DNA of 64,000 bases. Source: Aphelocoma coerulescens. Lineage: Eukaryota > Chordata > Aves > Passeriformes > Corvidae. Positions 11,988 through 25,629 of the stretch are shown here, in pieces. The stretch is taken from the NCBI RefSeq assembly GCF_041296385.1, contig NC_091022.1, positions 24,509,967 to 24,573,966 on the forward strand, written 5' to 3'. A program made the position numbers and the translations under genes. The notes beneath the pieces were generated by a model that did not search any database, had not been told where the DNA came from, and saw nothing but the letters and a program-made list of their open reading frames with translations. Each line of letters opens with the position of its first letter. Position 1 is the first letter of the stretch.

Positions 11988-12456
11988 AAAAGTTGAAAAT
12001 CTTTCTTGGACTGGGATTTCTGGGCCTAACCAGTGATGACTGAACCCAAGGGTAGTTTCACTGGGACTTCTTAAGGGATAAATCTTGAGTGACAGGGAAA
12101 GCTGTGTGCAGTCAGAGGCTGCTACTCAGAGACCAGGCATGAAGATGGAGCAAGCTCATGACACTCTGTGGTACCAGACGGGTTCAAATCTCAGCAGGAA
12201 AGGAGCAGGGAGCCGGGGGGTTGATGAACACAACTGGTTTGCACAGAGACAGTAATCCCCACGCTGCCATAGAGATGGACCTGGGGAATGGAATTATTGA
12301 TGGTGCAACACTGGGTGACTCCATTGCGGAATTTTTTGGGGAGCCCCTGCTCTCCGAGACACTTCCTAGCTTCCCTTCCTAACCCCCCCTCCGCTTCACA
12401 GGACCCAGCTGTCATTTCTCAGTACTCAGTGGTTCCCACCAACATCAGGATGATGG

Positions 12457-12533
12457 AGGGACGGACGGACGGACGGACGGATGGATGGATGGATGGATGG
12501 ATGGATGGATGGAGGGATGGATGGATGGATGGA
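12457..12533. repeat. compound GGAC/GGAT microsatellite
   Basis: About five GGAC units switch abruptly to about a dozen GGAT units at 12480, with one GGAG interruption near 12512. The GGAC to GGAT change is what CpG deamination of the tandem array would give. Open frames through it (Met-Asp-Gly-Trp repeats) are artefacts. Confidence 0.97.
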
Positions 12534-15500
12534 AGCTGCTCACCTGGCCCTGCCTCTGCCCCATCTGGAGAAGGCTACCCATCCCCTGAGCTGTTCAGAG
12601 GGATGGAGAGGGAGGGGAGGGAGAACTACTGACAGGGAGAGGACAGGTGACCCAGAGCACTGCCTGTTGAAGCTCTGCTGCTGCACCATCATCGTGGGAG
12701 TGATGGGTGCCAGGACTCCACTGGCTTGGCACAGCAGGGAGCAAACCATTACAGCTCAGTGGGGTTATAACTGGGAACTGTCTCAAATACTGAAAATATC
12801 AGGGGGAAGACTGTGGGGAGAAGGCAGGGCCTGCTCCTCTTCCCAGGCCCTGTGGGAGAAGAGCTTAGGAAGCTTCCTCACTTGCCAGCTACTTCTCCTT
12901 TTCCAGACCTGCCATTAAAATCTCAGCAAACATCTCATATTTGCTCTGAGCCCACCAATGTTTTAGGTAATGTGAAGTGGACATCTCCTGCGCAAGAATT
13001 CCAACCTGGATCCCCATTTTTCAGTGATCTTCAAAACTTGAAATAGTTTTATCCTTGCAGAGGATGGGTGGCAGCTCTGAAAGCAGAGCTGAAGCAAGCA
13101 GGGAGTGTTGGGATCTAGGGTTCTGATTTGGAAATAAAGGAAAATGTACAGAAATGTGAATTTTGATTATGTTTCATTTAATGAGTTCTGAAAAGATTTG
13201 GAGCTGAATTAAAAGTAACAAAAAGCCCGGGAGATGAATGACCCTTATATTAAATTCAATTGGCTTTTGTGCAATTTGTTGTATAGAGAAGCCTCGTTAA
13301 TACATTTTGCAGGTGGTTGGGTCATTTGTCATCAGAATCGCACTTTATGGAAAGCAACTTTCCTCCCTCTTTGGTTATTTTGCTTTGAAATGAGTTTCCC
13401 TGCGTCCTGTCTGCTGGCAGGAGCTGAATTGGCTTCAGATGAGCCACAGGGTTTCATGGAAAAGAAGAATCTGGCCTGTTATTTTCTATATAAGTTATTG
13501 TTACGCAACATGGTCTAAAGTTAATATCCCAAGTATATGTAGCCATAGCCTTCATCCATTAGAAAAAGCCCTGCCCTATATTATCGTTAATAATATTTAT
13601 TGTTTCCTTTTGTTTTTCTTAAGAGCCAGGGCACCTTCCCTCTCCAGTGGGAAAAAAGGCTGAAAAAAAAACCCAAATAGAAAAAGCTTATTTCATTTGC
13701 ATTTTCCTAATTTGCTTTTCTCTGGCTCAGACATGTGTTGCCTATAAGCTATTAAAACTCTTTCTCTAGGGTTATTCTCCCCCCTCCATCCCCCATCTGA
13801 TATTCACTACTTCATTCTGCCTGGATCAATGACTGCAAATTTGCTTTATGACAACTTGAACAAACCCATGATGGATCAGAAAGGACCTCAAAGTAGGCTG
13901 AAGCCTACTCAAGTCAAGAGCACCAGACACGTTTGTTAAAGACCTCATTGGCCTCTGATCCTTGGGTTGCTGCAGTATTGATTTTTAGGGTCCGAGCTCA
14001 ATTGTGCTGGAAGTCGAGTCATATGGAGTCGCATGCTCGTGGGGGAGACAGGAGCTTTATAATGGGAACGGATCGATGGGGAATGATTTAGCACAGAGGG
14101 AGCTGGAGGCTTGGCAGGAAAGTTAAGCAATAATCGAGTTCTGGGCTCAGAGCCGTCTCAGGCTGGCGTGCTGCCTGTCTCAGTCTGTGTGCAGGGCTCA
14201 GGGGCTGCCGTGCCGGGCTGGGCGTGGAGGGCTGGCACCGGCGCTGCTGCGTCTGTGTGTGGACTCATGGCACTGGTACTGGTAAGTTTTTGCTTCCCCA
14301 ACATTCTCTAGGTTTAAAATAAACCAAATTGGATCCTCAGATGCTGTGCAGCAGGACCTGGTGGTGTTAGTGTGCTGCAGCTCTGGGCTAAACCCATAAG
14401 CGACCCTAAGGAGCCAGAGGCCGAACATGGAGAGCAGAGCACCTGAATAAGGAGCACATTTTGTGCAACATTGTAAATGTGGGTTTTTATTTTCAAACTG
14501 TGACTTTCTCGTAAACAGAAAGATTTTCCATTCTCTAACCCGTGCTCCATCAGTATGGATGGCGAATGAGAGACACTTGGGCAGGGATTGGCTTTCTGCT
14601 GTGTACCAACATGCAGCATCCTGGGGCCCTGGTCTGTATTTGGGTTACCCCAAGCGATTTAACACAAAAATCCAAGCAATTCCACTAAAAAGAAAATGAG
14701 ACAGGTCCAACTTACGTTTCCCCCTCCGCTGCTGCTTGCCTCAGTTTACCTCTACGATGTGTAAGTAAGGACCTGCTTTGAGATGGAGGTGGCACCTCTG
14801 TAGTGCTTCCATGTATGACACACACAGGCTGATTTTCTAAAGCAAAGTGGGTTTATGTCTAAGGTGACTGTGAGCAAATTACCTCAAGGACCCTTTCTTA
14901 TATATCGGAGCCCTCAGGTCACCAGCAGTGTGGCTCTGCCTGCTCTGTGGTGTCAAATCTGACCTCATTTAAGTCCTAAGGGTTTCACGGAGTGGGGAGT
15001 TGTTGGAGATGGAGCTCGAGGGGTAAAATCCAGTCACCATCCCAGCAAAGTTCTTCCTCTTCTGACTCATTTTCAGGGGTGTTGAGGTGCCCCAGTTCCA
15101 GCCCCGAGCCAGGATTTTCACATACAGGGGTTCTGGCACAGCACAAAACTCATGGGTGGAATGGGACATGAAATGTGCCATAAGAGCAGAAAAGAGGCTT
15201 TTCCTGCTCAGCTCAAGTGCAGGTAATTTCCTTCTCCTGCAAGGAAACTGGGCCTGGATGTAATTAATAAAGCTATATTCCCTAATAGCAGTCCCTCTGC
15301 AGCCTGTGCTGCTGCCTGCAGGCACTGAGACGGACTGGGAGGACAGACCGGGACTTTTCCAAAGGGATGGCATGTGCACAACTGCTCTCCTGCAGCAGAG
15401 TGTGTGTGGGGCGTGTCAGGTGAGCTGGACAGAAGCAGATGAACACTGACATTTTAGGCTTTCTCCCCTTCCCACCCTCATTCTCACTCACCACCACCCC

Positions 15501-15552
15501 AGTTATCCATGTCGTGCAGTCTGTTGTTAACCCTGTAAAAGGGTCCAGAGTG
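12534..15552. other. unique non-coding sequence
   Basis: No gene is recognised. Bases 13140-13760 are AT-rich and lack recognisable repeats. Bases 14150-14270 are locally GC-rich with several CpGs, but too short to call a CpG island. Confidence 0.45.
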
Positions 15553-15660
15553 GCTGAGGGTTCTCCATCTTTGGAGACACTCAAAACTCAGCTGGACAAG
15601 GCTCTGAGCAACCTGATGTAATGCTAAAGTTGGATCTAACCTCCAAGTGGTCTCTGGAGC
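15553..15660 (+). mobile_element. CR1 LINE 3'-end fragment
   Basis: The text 'ggttctccatctttggagac' followed by 'tcaaaactcagctggac', 'ctgagcaacctgatgtaa' and 'tggatctaacctccaag' matches the last part of the CR1 non-LTR retrotransposon in its sense orientation. It lacks the terminal 'attctgtgattctatg' repeats, so the extreme 3' end is lost or diverged. The extreme 5' truncation is typical of CR1 copies. Confidence 0.7.
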
Positions 15661-16639
15661 AGGAGACGAACTAGAGGCTGGAAAAGTCCATACCCATCTG
15701 AATTATTGTTATCCCTCCTGTCATCCTATCAAGCTGTACATGAAGCTTGGTTTGATTGTTTCAGGCCCCTCTGCTCCAGCTGGAAAGACTGGTTCAAGGT
15801 ATTTCTGCTGATGAAAAGGTTCCTCTTTCCCAGTCTGGGGATATTCATGATCGTTTCCCAGCTACTCAGTGTCCCTGTCTCAACCTCACCTACCCCTCGT
15901 GTGTATTGGTGGATGGGTCTGGCAGAAACTGGATGAAATCTCCCTAACCTGACAGAAAAGACTGGCAGCACGAGCTGGCTCAAAGCCCAAAGAACTCTAA
16001 ACAAAGACAACTTGCCTAGATTTGTTTAGACTCTGTGCTCAATTTTCAGATGGTTAATTCTAAGTGAGGCCAAGCCCTCTATGCCCACATGTCCCGCAGT
16101 TTATGCTGCAAATAAACATATTTCTCTTGTGCATAAATCCTGACAGTATTTCTTTGGGGGCCTCTGCCTTTCCCTTCCCTGGATAAACAACTTGTTCCAC
16201 GCCACTGATGCTAAGTGACTGCTGGTAATAAATGCAGCCTGAGAGCAGGTCTAGGGATCCAGATAAGTGCAATTAGCAAATCTTTGCTTGGCAACTCACA
16301 ATATTTTGGGGAAAAAGAAGAGAGAGAGAGGTGTCTTAGCGCAGTGACAGCTAGGTGCAGCTTGTGCTCTGAGATCTTTGAGCAGGGGTGGGAAGAGGCA
16401 GCCAGGTTTCATTCGGATGGGCAGATTAGGAAGTGTGGGGATTAGCAGGGAGTAATTACAGTGCCTCCACTGTATATTAAGTGTGTGAAACAATATACAG
16501 GCACTCAGCACGCGGCAGGCATTATGGCTGGGTGTCATAGTTGACGTTTTTAATATCCATTATTCAAAAATTGATTCCATGCCTGACTATCAAGCAGCAT
16601 CCAGCTATAATGTGGGTGTAGTACCACACAACAGCACTG
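15661..16639. other. unique non-coding sequence
   Basis: No gene or clear repeat is seen. A short GA run lies near 16317-16330. Confidence 0.45.
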
Positions 16640-16725
16640 TCATCTGCTAAGAGCTTTACAAACATTAGCTAATTCCGCCTACCCTCTGCATCAGAGACAG
16701 GTAAGGGCTGCTATTTCTGACTGTC
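16640..16725 (-). repeat. MIR-like CORE-SINE remnant
   Basis: 'tgctaagagctttacaaaca' followed by 'ttagctaattc', 'gacaggtaagggctgctatt' follows the reverse complement of the MIR 3' part ('gctaagcgctttacatgtat...aggtaggtactattatt'). It is diverged but collinear for about 85 bases. Confidence 0.55.
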
Positions 16726-19700
16726 TGAATCCCCAGGGAGGGCTGGGATTAGATGAAGGTGTTCTGGGGAAGCTGCTGTAGATGATGAGGCCAAAGCAGC
16801 TGCTGGCATACAGGGGATGAGCAGTACAGAGAGTGGCCATAACTTGGAATAACCCTCAAGTTCCTTCAAACCCAAAGAAAAACATGTCCAGTGCTCAGAG
16901 ATGCTGAAAAATAGGACCCTTAAGAAATCCTGTGTTCTGTGCTCAATTTTAGTTTTTTGAAGCATTTTTAGGGAAATTTTTCATTTTGACATTTTGCAAG
17001 AGTCTCTAAGAAAGGTTTTCATCTGGAAATCCTTTTCTGCCTATCTTTGTTTCCTTTTTTCACTTAGGCCCTCAGGAAAGGAAGACGTAAGGGCAAAAAA
17101 GGTAGTGAAACCAATAAGCAGATGGGGGGGAGACACAAACAAGAGAAAAAAGATTTTTCTTGTTTAAGTGAAAAAAATGCACATTGACAAAAATATGATT
17201 TTTTTTTTCTGATGATATTACCTGATTTAGAAATAAAAGCTTTTTTTCCTCTACTGAAAACACCTACGACTCAGAAGATGAACTGATTTGTGGTTCCTAA
17301 GTGAAGGCAGCCGTGTTATCTTAGAGAGGCTGGCAGATTTTTGGTGGGTCCACATCTCCTTGACGGCTGTTGACAAACCAGATTTCATCTTCCTCTTCCA
17401 CCCTGACTTGACTCCAGGAATTTCCATTCCCAAACCTCTTTAGGCAAATCCTCTCTGAAGATTACCTACATTATCTGCTTCTCCCCGGAGACAGCTTCCT
17501 CTCCTTTGCTATCAATTAACAACAGCTCTCACCAACCCCTCACTTTAATTGCACCATCTCTAAAAGCAGCCCTGATGTTGATGTGCCTTTTTCTCCTATT
17601 TTAGGTTCTCCCTCTGAATTATTCTGTTGCTTCTGACTGCAAACACTAGCACTGAAATCCTGGGGGATTGATGATCTCCTACCCTCCTCTCTTGGCTCTG
17701 GGAGCCTCCTCCCCATACTGGTGCCAGCACCGCACCTGAGGGCACAAAGTCTCTGTGGTTTGTATCTCAAACTCAAGCAATCTCATGAAACCAAAGTAGG
17801 TGATTGTATGGAAAAGCTGTTTTCCAGCTCCTGTAGTCCTTTCTGCTGGGGATATACCTGGAGGATGTGTAAAAAGTATGAAGTGTATGTCTGTGTGAAG
17901 GGTAAGCTCTTCCTTACCCCAACAATCTGCACTGAGGCTGTAAATGTGAAATGCAGAACCAGTAAAGGATCAGGTGGAATCTTAATCGCAACAGCAACAA
18001 AAAAAAAATGCAGCACAGACTCTCCACAACCTGTTTGTACCAAAGCCAGGGTCAAACTGCCCCTTGTGTGCTCCTGTTCCCTTCCTAAGTTGCCTCTCTC
18101 TCCTTTTGGTGCTGCTTGTGCCACAGGAAGGCTGGGAGTGAGTTTTGCTCAAAAACTTGGGTACCTTGGCCTTTCCAAGACACGTTTTTTTCCCTGACAG
18201 GATGGTCTCTCTATCTGCCTGGTTCAAGCAGAAGGAGGACTGAGTGCCTTGCTCCTGTGGATATCTGAGGCTTGATGTCTCTTCCCAGTTGGTGGCTGCT
18301 CCACACGGGGTGTAAAGCTGCAAGGTGAGGACAGGGCCCGCCACACCCACCAGTGTACCCCAACTCCTGCTCCAGTGCATACACCTCCAGTCCATGCAAA
18401 GAAACACAGACGTGCCCTTGGGTCCAGCCTCATTTGAAGGTTAAAAATAACACAAAGGTGCTTAGAAAAGTAAAAAAATAGAAATTAAACCACCCCCACA
18501 CTTGAAAGAAACCTACCCCTTTAAGAAAGGATTGAACGTAATCTATTTCCAGCGTACGAGAGATCGGCTAAGGATTGCTGGGACATTTTCACTGACACAA
18601 ATCTACATAATCGTTTTAAACTTCTCACCATTTCTTCCGATTATTCTCTTTCTGTCACTTTAGGAAGCTCTAAAACTGATTTTCTCTCCGTAATCTTCCA
18701 GTATTGCTTAGCACCCAAATCTCTAATATTTTAAGAAGATTATTTCATTTATAATTGATTGAGTGTATTTGCCAGTTTGCTACTTCAAAGATGTTGTGCT
18801 CTAAGGGGTTCAGGTAGAGCATTACTAAGTTTCCACCCCTTACCCCCCATCCAAAAAAAGAGGCAGAAAAATTTTGCATCCTGCCTGACACTTGATGCTT
18901 TTTTCTTGCTTTTTTTTTTTAATATTATTGGCATTATTTACATTGTCAGCATGCTGAATAGCTAAAAAAAGGGATCTCCAGAGATGAAAGGCAAATGGAG
19001 CTGTCTCCAGCTGCAGGCTCGGGCTGTGGTTTCCATCACAGGGAGCAGTTTGATGAGCAGTGATTTCAGGCAGCCAGCTCCAGCAGCACCACATCTCCCT
19101 GTGCACCAGCATTCCCTCCCAGGGCCTGGCTGCCCACCTCGCTGTTCTCACTGCAAAAGGGATTGGAGAACTGATAGCAGTTAAAATATGTTTTATTTTC
19201 ATTTTTTGCCTTTTGATGGACAGGGTGTTTTCCAGCCATATCTGCTCCCTGGGGTTGTTTTCTGCATTGAGACAGAATGCACAACATGGTGGTGAAGAAA
19301 TGGGCAGGAGAAATGGGTGTGGGTAAAGGGCATTCCTGAAACACGTTGCTGCTGGGAGTTGTTTTCATCCAGCTCAGGACTGGGTCATGGTAGCTGCTGC
19401 CTGCAGGCAAGTGGCCTCCATCACTGAGTGCTGGATGTTGCCTTGTAGAGTGCTGACAGAGGGGTTGAGAGAGGGGAGAAGGGTGCAATAGGTAATATTT
19501 ACTGAGGGCAAAGGCAGTAGGACATCTGCAAGTAGAGTTCTTGAGGGAGAGAGCCCATTTAACGCACTGCCACTGCCCAATGCATAGCCAAAAAGCCCCA
19601 GAAATAAGGGGGAGATTTCTCCATTCTCAGCCCTGCTCTGCTCTTCATTCCTTATCACCTGTGAACTAGTGAGGAGATGCATGGCACAATGCTCAAAGGA

Positions 19701-21930
19701 AAGCTCTGAGCCCTCTTTTAGGGCTGGCAGAGACTTAGTGATGCTCTGTCACAGTCATTTCGGAGAACGGAGCAGCTATCAACTAACAAGAATGAATTTC
19801 AAGGCTGATCACCTGCAAGCCAGGGATAATGGGAGGTCTGCACAATCAAACACGTCTCCTGTTATAGTAAAACAAGCAACACTTGAAAAAGACATGGAAA
19901 CAGGCTTCTTTAAATCCAATTCAGGGATTTGGAATCCCCACTAAACGCTTAATTAATTTTTGATTAGCTGAGAACCCATTAAACAGACTGATTCTTCTAG
20001 CTTTATAAGTAACGGCAGCATGCTGCTTTAATTAAATTAATACTAAGAGATGTTCATTTTCAAATCCTTATGTTGGTTATTTGAGAAAAAATCATTTCAT
20101 TCCCTTCCCTAAGAGGTTTACCATATTCTTTTATCCCAATGCAGTATCTCTTCCCATTCTGTTTGTGTTGCTCTTGGTTTGCCTGAAGGCAGAATCTGTC
20201 ATGGCCCTGAATTTGTTCTGCCCAAGGGATATGGGGGTGTCCCAGAAGTTTAGGACCAAGAACCTCATTTTCCTATAGGGGTTCTCCATATGGGTATGAG
20301 CAGTCTGAGCGCTCAGGGTCTCACAGTCCTGGTTTCTCCCAGCCACTCTTCCCATGGAGCTACCACTGGCCATTTCCTCTGCCAGGTACTGGACATGAAT
20401 CCTGATTCTTCTTCCACAACATAGCAAGCAGCTGTGAATTATCACCTCCTCTTTTGAGGGTCAGAGCCTGTCCAGGTCTCTGCTGTGACTACACCTTGTA
20501 GCAGAGAACATGTCACGGCTTGTTCACTCCTGGTTTTCAAACCCCTATGGATTTCTGTGTTTCCCGGTGGAAGTCGGAGTTGCTGTCCACCCTTGGCTTC
20601 TTCCCCAGTGACCAACACCTTCCTGTGTGTGCTGGATTCTGTGCTGTTGGGAGGGATGCAGTCAGGCCCTGGGCCTTTCCTTGATGATGGAGATGTGAAA
20701 TGGATACAGGTTTCACTGGGTGTGATTAGGGAAGGAGCACAGGCTCACTCTTGGAGCAACCCTTTCTATGGGAGGATTCAAAACCTCCCTGTGCATTTTC
20801 TTCCACCTCTGGCAAGATCTGAAATTGAATTTTGCAGCCTTCTTCCACTGCCATAATGGGTGAAAAACTCCTCCCTGCTCACTGCAAGGCCAGCATGTTA
20901 AACTTTGCAGCTTGAGGCTCTCCTTGCTTCAGTCCTGGGTCCTGCCCAAACCTCTGAGCCATCTGCCAGTCTGACACCAGTGTGAGCCTCTGAGGTCCTT
21001 GACTGTGCTGAGCAAGGTCCATGAGCATCCAGGCATTCAGGGAGTGAAGCCTAGAGCAGCCAGGGAATTTCCATATCTCTTTATTTATGTAGATGCACTG
21101 TGCCCAGCTCAGAGACCTGCCAGCCACACGAATCCCGTATGACGACATCGCTTCCATGACGCTACTGAACAGCTTTACATTGATTACGATCCCATACATG
21201 GGAATCCTTTCCTGTCGTCTGAGGGTTGGGATTATTTTTTTTCTTTTTAAGCTTCTTCCATTTGGCAGAAGAAGAACTTTTGCAAAAGTAGCTCACAAGA
21301 ACCCACTGCTCAGATGAACCACTTGGGAATAACACCAGGCTCGGTACAGGTGTGATTTTCCTTACACCGTCTCCACGTTGTTTTGGCTTGATGTCCATCC
21401 CTCACTCCATTTGCTCTGGGCACATCTGGATTAAGCAGAGAACTTGTTTCACTCCTTGCTCTGAATGCCCCAACAAATGAAGGGTGAAACACGGCTTTCA
21501 AGCCACCAGTGTCCCTTTCACCATTGCCTCTGTAGAGCTTTGATGTCACCTAGATCCCAACTGCAGGAACATGCTGGGGTGCTCCCCGAGGATCTAATCA
21601 GCTGATGCTGCCATTACACAGGATCTGGAGAGGGGGGCTTGGAGAGCAGCCCCAGCCCCTCATACCTTTACCCTCCTGCTAAGCTCGCCTTGCCTCCCCT
21701 CTCCCCACTGCCCACTCCTTGTTAGGAGCTGTCGGAGGCAGCTGGCTGCTCGTGCATTAAATTAGCAGATGTTGCTGCTACACAACATTAAGCACAACAA
21801 TACTGTTAATGTGCCCTCCAGAGCCCTCTGCCTCCTCCTCACCGGGCCTCGCCAGACACAGCCTCTCCGGAGGCAGATTAATTTCAACTCTCTGGATCAT
21901 AATAAATTAATTTTTATTAGAAAAGGCGGT
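16726..21930. other. unique non-coding sequence
   Basis: No gene is recognised across about 5 kb. AT-rich blocks without repeats lie at 17070-17250, 18420-18760 and 19940-20080. The last holds several TAAT cores and the palindrome CAGCATGCTG near 20017, and is a candidate conserved element. Scattered open frames of up to 158 codons lack motifs. Confidence 0.45.
19940..20080. promoter_or_regulatory. candidate conserved non-coding element
   Basis: The block carries clustered homeodomain-type cores ('cttaattaatttttgatt' near 19950 and 'tttaattaaattaat' near 20027) around the palindrome CAGCATGCTG. There is no repeat match and no open frame. The call rests only on motif clustering and composition; conservation was not tested. 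Confidence 0.25.
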
Positions 21931-21948
21931 GGGGGGGGGGGGGGGGGG
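21931..21948. repeat. G18 homopolymer
   Basis: Eighteen uninterrupted G follow directly on AT-rich sequence. The tract can form G-quadruplex structures on the plus strand and is prone to length errors in sequencing. Confidence 0.9.
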
Positions 21949-24900
21949 TGGTTCGGGTCTGATCTCCTGAGCTGCAGAGATTTAAGCCAGCTGTCGACCG
22001 TCTCCTGGCATTTGGGTTAGGAAGTAAATACAGAAGGACGGGATTTTTACAAAACATCCATCAGCCCTTCTTGCTGGGAGGAGTGTGAGGGAGGCTTGGA
22101 GGTCAGGGAGAAAAACCTCTGTTATGGGGTTAATGCTGCAGAGAGTCCAGGGCTAGACAAACTGAAAGGGGGATATTTTCTTTCTTACTCATGGGGAACA
22201 CTTACATCATGTTACCCTGGCAACAACCCTCCCTAGATGTGAGGCTGTGGGGTCCCAGAGCAAGTCCCCACACCCCCACAAGCTCTCCTTTGCTAAGAAG
22301 CCTCTTTCCCAAGACGCTGGTTGGAATAGGCTTCACCAGCTTTGCATTGTCACCACTTCTGGAGGTACATGGCACAGTCCTGCCAGTCCTTGGAGCATCC
22401 CCACCCCATCCCCAACACCTGCTCTGTGCCCAACCCAGCTTCCCAGTCACAGCCAGGCAGCAGATCACTGGAAGCTGACTCTGTAGTACCACCGAGTTTC
22501 TGAGCAGAGGAGATTTTGATGGTTCTGCCTCATTGCCTTGGACACTGAAGTCTCACAGCTCCTTTTGGCTTAAGTCAGGGCTGTCTGTACTCAGCACTTA
22601 TGAAAATCAGCCCTGGGTCTTTGCTCAGTTTAACGATCAGTGTGAACACAGTGGCTGTGGGAAGCCCAGATCTTCATTTATCAGTGGGGAGCGCATTGCC
22701 AGCCGTGGATTTGGAGGACGTGGGAGTTGAGCTCTGGCTGGCCATCCCTAGCTTCACTACTGAGCTGAAAACTTGGACCTGGTAGGTTTAGTATCACTCA
22801 AAATCATTGCTGAGGAATCTGGACTCTGGCAGGGCGGTGGACAGGAATGTGTTATCTGCTAGTGCTGTGTTAAATGACAGTGACATTTCCAGTGGTCATT
22901 TCAAAGGCCAATAAATGTAGCCAATCTCTGTGCAAAAGCTGATCCTTCTCAGCATCCTGTCTCCAGCTGTGGCCAGCAGTGAACCCTGATGAAGGAATGT
23001 CACACCACAAGCTCTCAGTGATCCTTCACCAGAATACTCTCCCAAGCCCCAGATGTGTGGGTGAGCGACTTTCCAATGTAACCAAAATTAATTTCTCTCC
23101 TTGATTAGTTTCTCCAGTTGCCTTTGATCATTCAGAATATCCGGTGGTGAGAAGCTCTACAGACTAAACAGGCTTTGTGTGAAAAATTATTTTTCCTTTT
23201 CCAGCTGGCCTGCAAGTTTCAGCTGCTGCCTTCCAGTTCTTCTAGAGGGAGAAAGGGTGAACAGCTCTTCTCTGTTTTCTTTTTTCAGTCCATTTTATCT
23301 TTATCACTTCCTCCTCAATAATTTCTGGTCCAGAGATAAGAAAACCGTGTCACTGAAACTGTTCCTTATACAGACAGTGTTCTGTGGTTGTTGGTAGCTG
23401 GCTCAAATACTAATAAACCTCCTGGATTTTCAACTGGTCTCTGCTGCTTTGATGAAAAATTCTGTATTTTTGGTCGTGTAACTGTGGAGTTGTCCTGCAG
23501 TGTGAGAGCAATAAAAAAACCTGTCCTACTCACCGATGTTTTTCTTCCCCATCATGATATGATTCAGGTTATTAATAACAACTCATGGTTATGGAGAAGG
23601 GTTAATTTTTAACCTGTAGCCATTTGATTTCTCAGTTCCCAGCCCCTACATGGTGGAGAAATGCAGCAAGGCAAAGAGGGAGAAGCAGCTTTCACTGCAG
23701 AAATGATGAAAGCACAGCTCTAAAGCCAGGGCTAGAGCTTGGGAGCAGGTTAGGCTGGAGCATGGATTTCCAGCTGAGGTGCTCCTGGATCAGGACACAG
23801 CAGTCCTTGGGTAAAGACCTGCCCCTGCACCTGCTGAAGCCTTTTGGAGCTGCTGGGGTGCATCATCTGTGTCGTCAGCCCGTGAGCATCTTGCTCACTC
23901 CTCTACAGACTGTGCCAACACCTGCAGCTGTCACCCCACATACTTCTCCTGAACTTCCCTTTGATGCGAGATCTTGGGGGAAAGCAAACCTGAGCGCGAG
24001 TGCAGGGGATGGAAAGGAAAGTGGTGCTTGTGATAACACAGGATCAGGTTTCACTGAGTCCTTTTTCAAACACCAATTGAAAACCCCGCCGCCGCCACTT
24101 GACAAGTTTCCAAAATCCTCTTTCTTTCCAGGGTCTACCCATGGCCCTTGAGCAGGGAGAAGAGGCTGTGAAATGAAAGACCTGTTTGCTCTGTGAAAGA
24201 GCTTGACAATGTGTTGAGAGAAAGTGATACTCACTGCCTTCAGAGCATTCAGAAAGGCGTCCATTTATCTCCCTCTTTTCTTTTTTCACCCGTTCTTCTT
24301 CTAAGGAATCTCTGGTTGTAATCCCTCTCTGGGATTTTTCACAGTAGTCTGATAATGTTAATATTTATCCTGGCTCAGAGATGAACTGACAGCATTGTGT
24401 TCACTCCTCTCTCGTTTTATCTCTGTACATCTATCAGGTGTTCTGTACGGCTTTAACTTCGTCAACACCTAACTTGGTGCAGTGACAGATGAAGTCACCC
24501 TCCATCACCCTCCACCTCTCTCACCTCCAGTGGTCTGTTTTCTCTGTTTGTTTTTATTATCTTATTAAAAGTCTAAAGATTTTAAGTAAGTCTAGAAGCA
24601 GTAATAAGTGGTCAAGGTATTTGGGGGTTCTGAGGGTAATTCTTAGACTAGTTCTTGCCCTGTATTAAAAAGCTGATTGCAGACTTTTGGCAGAAGGGTT
24701 GTGGGGACACACAGGCAGGTGTTTTTTCCAGGATTTCAGTCCTGGAAGAAAAGGACCCATGGAGTGGTGGAGTTTTCTTCTACTGATGGTCAGTGTTCTG
24801 GAACCTGACCATGGAGGTCACAAAAGGGTTTGTGTTGCCCCTAGAAGAGATGTCTGTAGAATAACAACAGCCAGACATAACTTGTCATGGAAAACAATCA

Positions 24901-25629
24901 GAATTTCTCTCTCTGGGGTATAGCACAAACAAGTGGAAAAGGGCAACAGTGAAGTTTCTTTGTATGGAATTAATGCCTGCCAACACTGGTTGAACATCTT
25001 AAAGCCTCCTGCCTGGGAGTCAGATGAATACATGGAGATCCTGGTTTGCATTTGTGTAAAAATGAGTTTGTCGGTCTTGTGTGTGCCAAGTACAGCCAAG
25101 AAACAAGAAAGAAGGTATCCAAACGAGCTTGAAAACTCTGTAATGGCTAAAGTAATCTTGCAATTGCTATGAAGAACCTGACTGAACAAAATGGGAATAT
25201 TTGCAGCTGGCTGCAGTTCCCCAGTGACCTCTACAGTATCAATAATCCACCCTCATACAGGCATGAGGATGATGTGGGAATGGGAAATGTCCCTGAAGCC
25301 ACCCACAAGGGGATAGATACCCAAAGTAACTGATTTCACCTCAGCCTTTATTGATGCAGTGAGTAACCTCAGTGGAGACCACAGGTAAGAGTTTTCTGGT
25401 AATAAAATTTTGGAGATATTTTCTCTAATGTATTGCTGTAGGATTAGATCTAGCAATGTGTGAAATTGCATTGAACAGGTGGAGCACCAGTTTGTGAGCA
25501 GAATGGTTTCACATGCAAACACACCATCCTTCTAGGACTGAAGTTTTTTCTCCATCAATTATACTCCATCCAGAGCTGAGCTCATTTTAGTCTTCCACAC
25601 CTTCTCTTATATGATGACTGCCCCCATGT
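21949..25629. other. unique non-coding sequence
   Basis: No gene is recognised. The longest open frame (about 175 codons at 23624-24151) has no domain-like pattern. Sequence near 24060-24150 has a small CpG and CCG cluster. Confidence 0.45.

Larger units (their letters stand above)
10632..12456. other. unique sequence, partly AT-rich
   Basis: No gene is recognised. Bases 10960-11270 are unusual for the region, with a small block that recalls an ancient SINE tail (separate entry). A 10-bp hairpin is at 11954-11987. Confidence 0.45.

Noticed and set aside
12170..12200. tRNA-like 'gggttcaaatctc' B-box string
   Set aside because: No matching A box or cloverleaf stems lie upstream at the right distance; it is at most a decayed SINE trace.
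12288..12918. Frames of 114 and 145 codons with Met-Asp-Gly-Trp repeats
   Set aside because: They run through the GGAC/GGAT microsatellite and have no other coding signal.
23624..24151. 175-codon plus-strand frame
   Set aside because: There are no motifs, and the length is within chance expectation.
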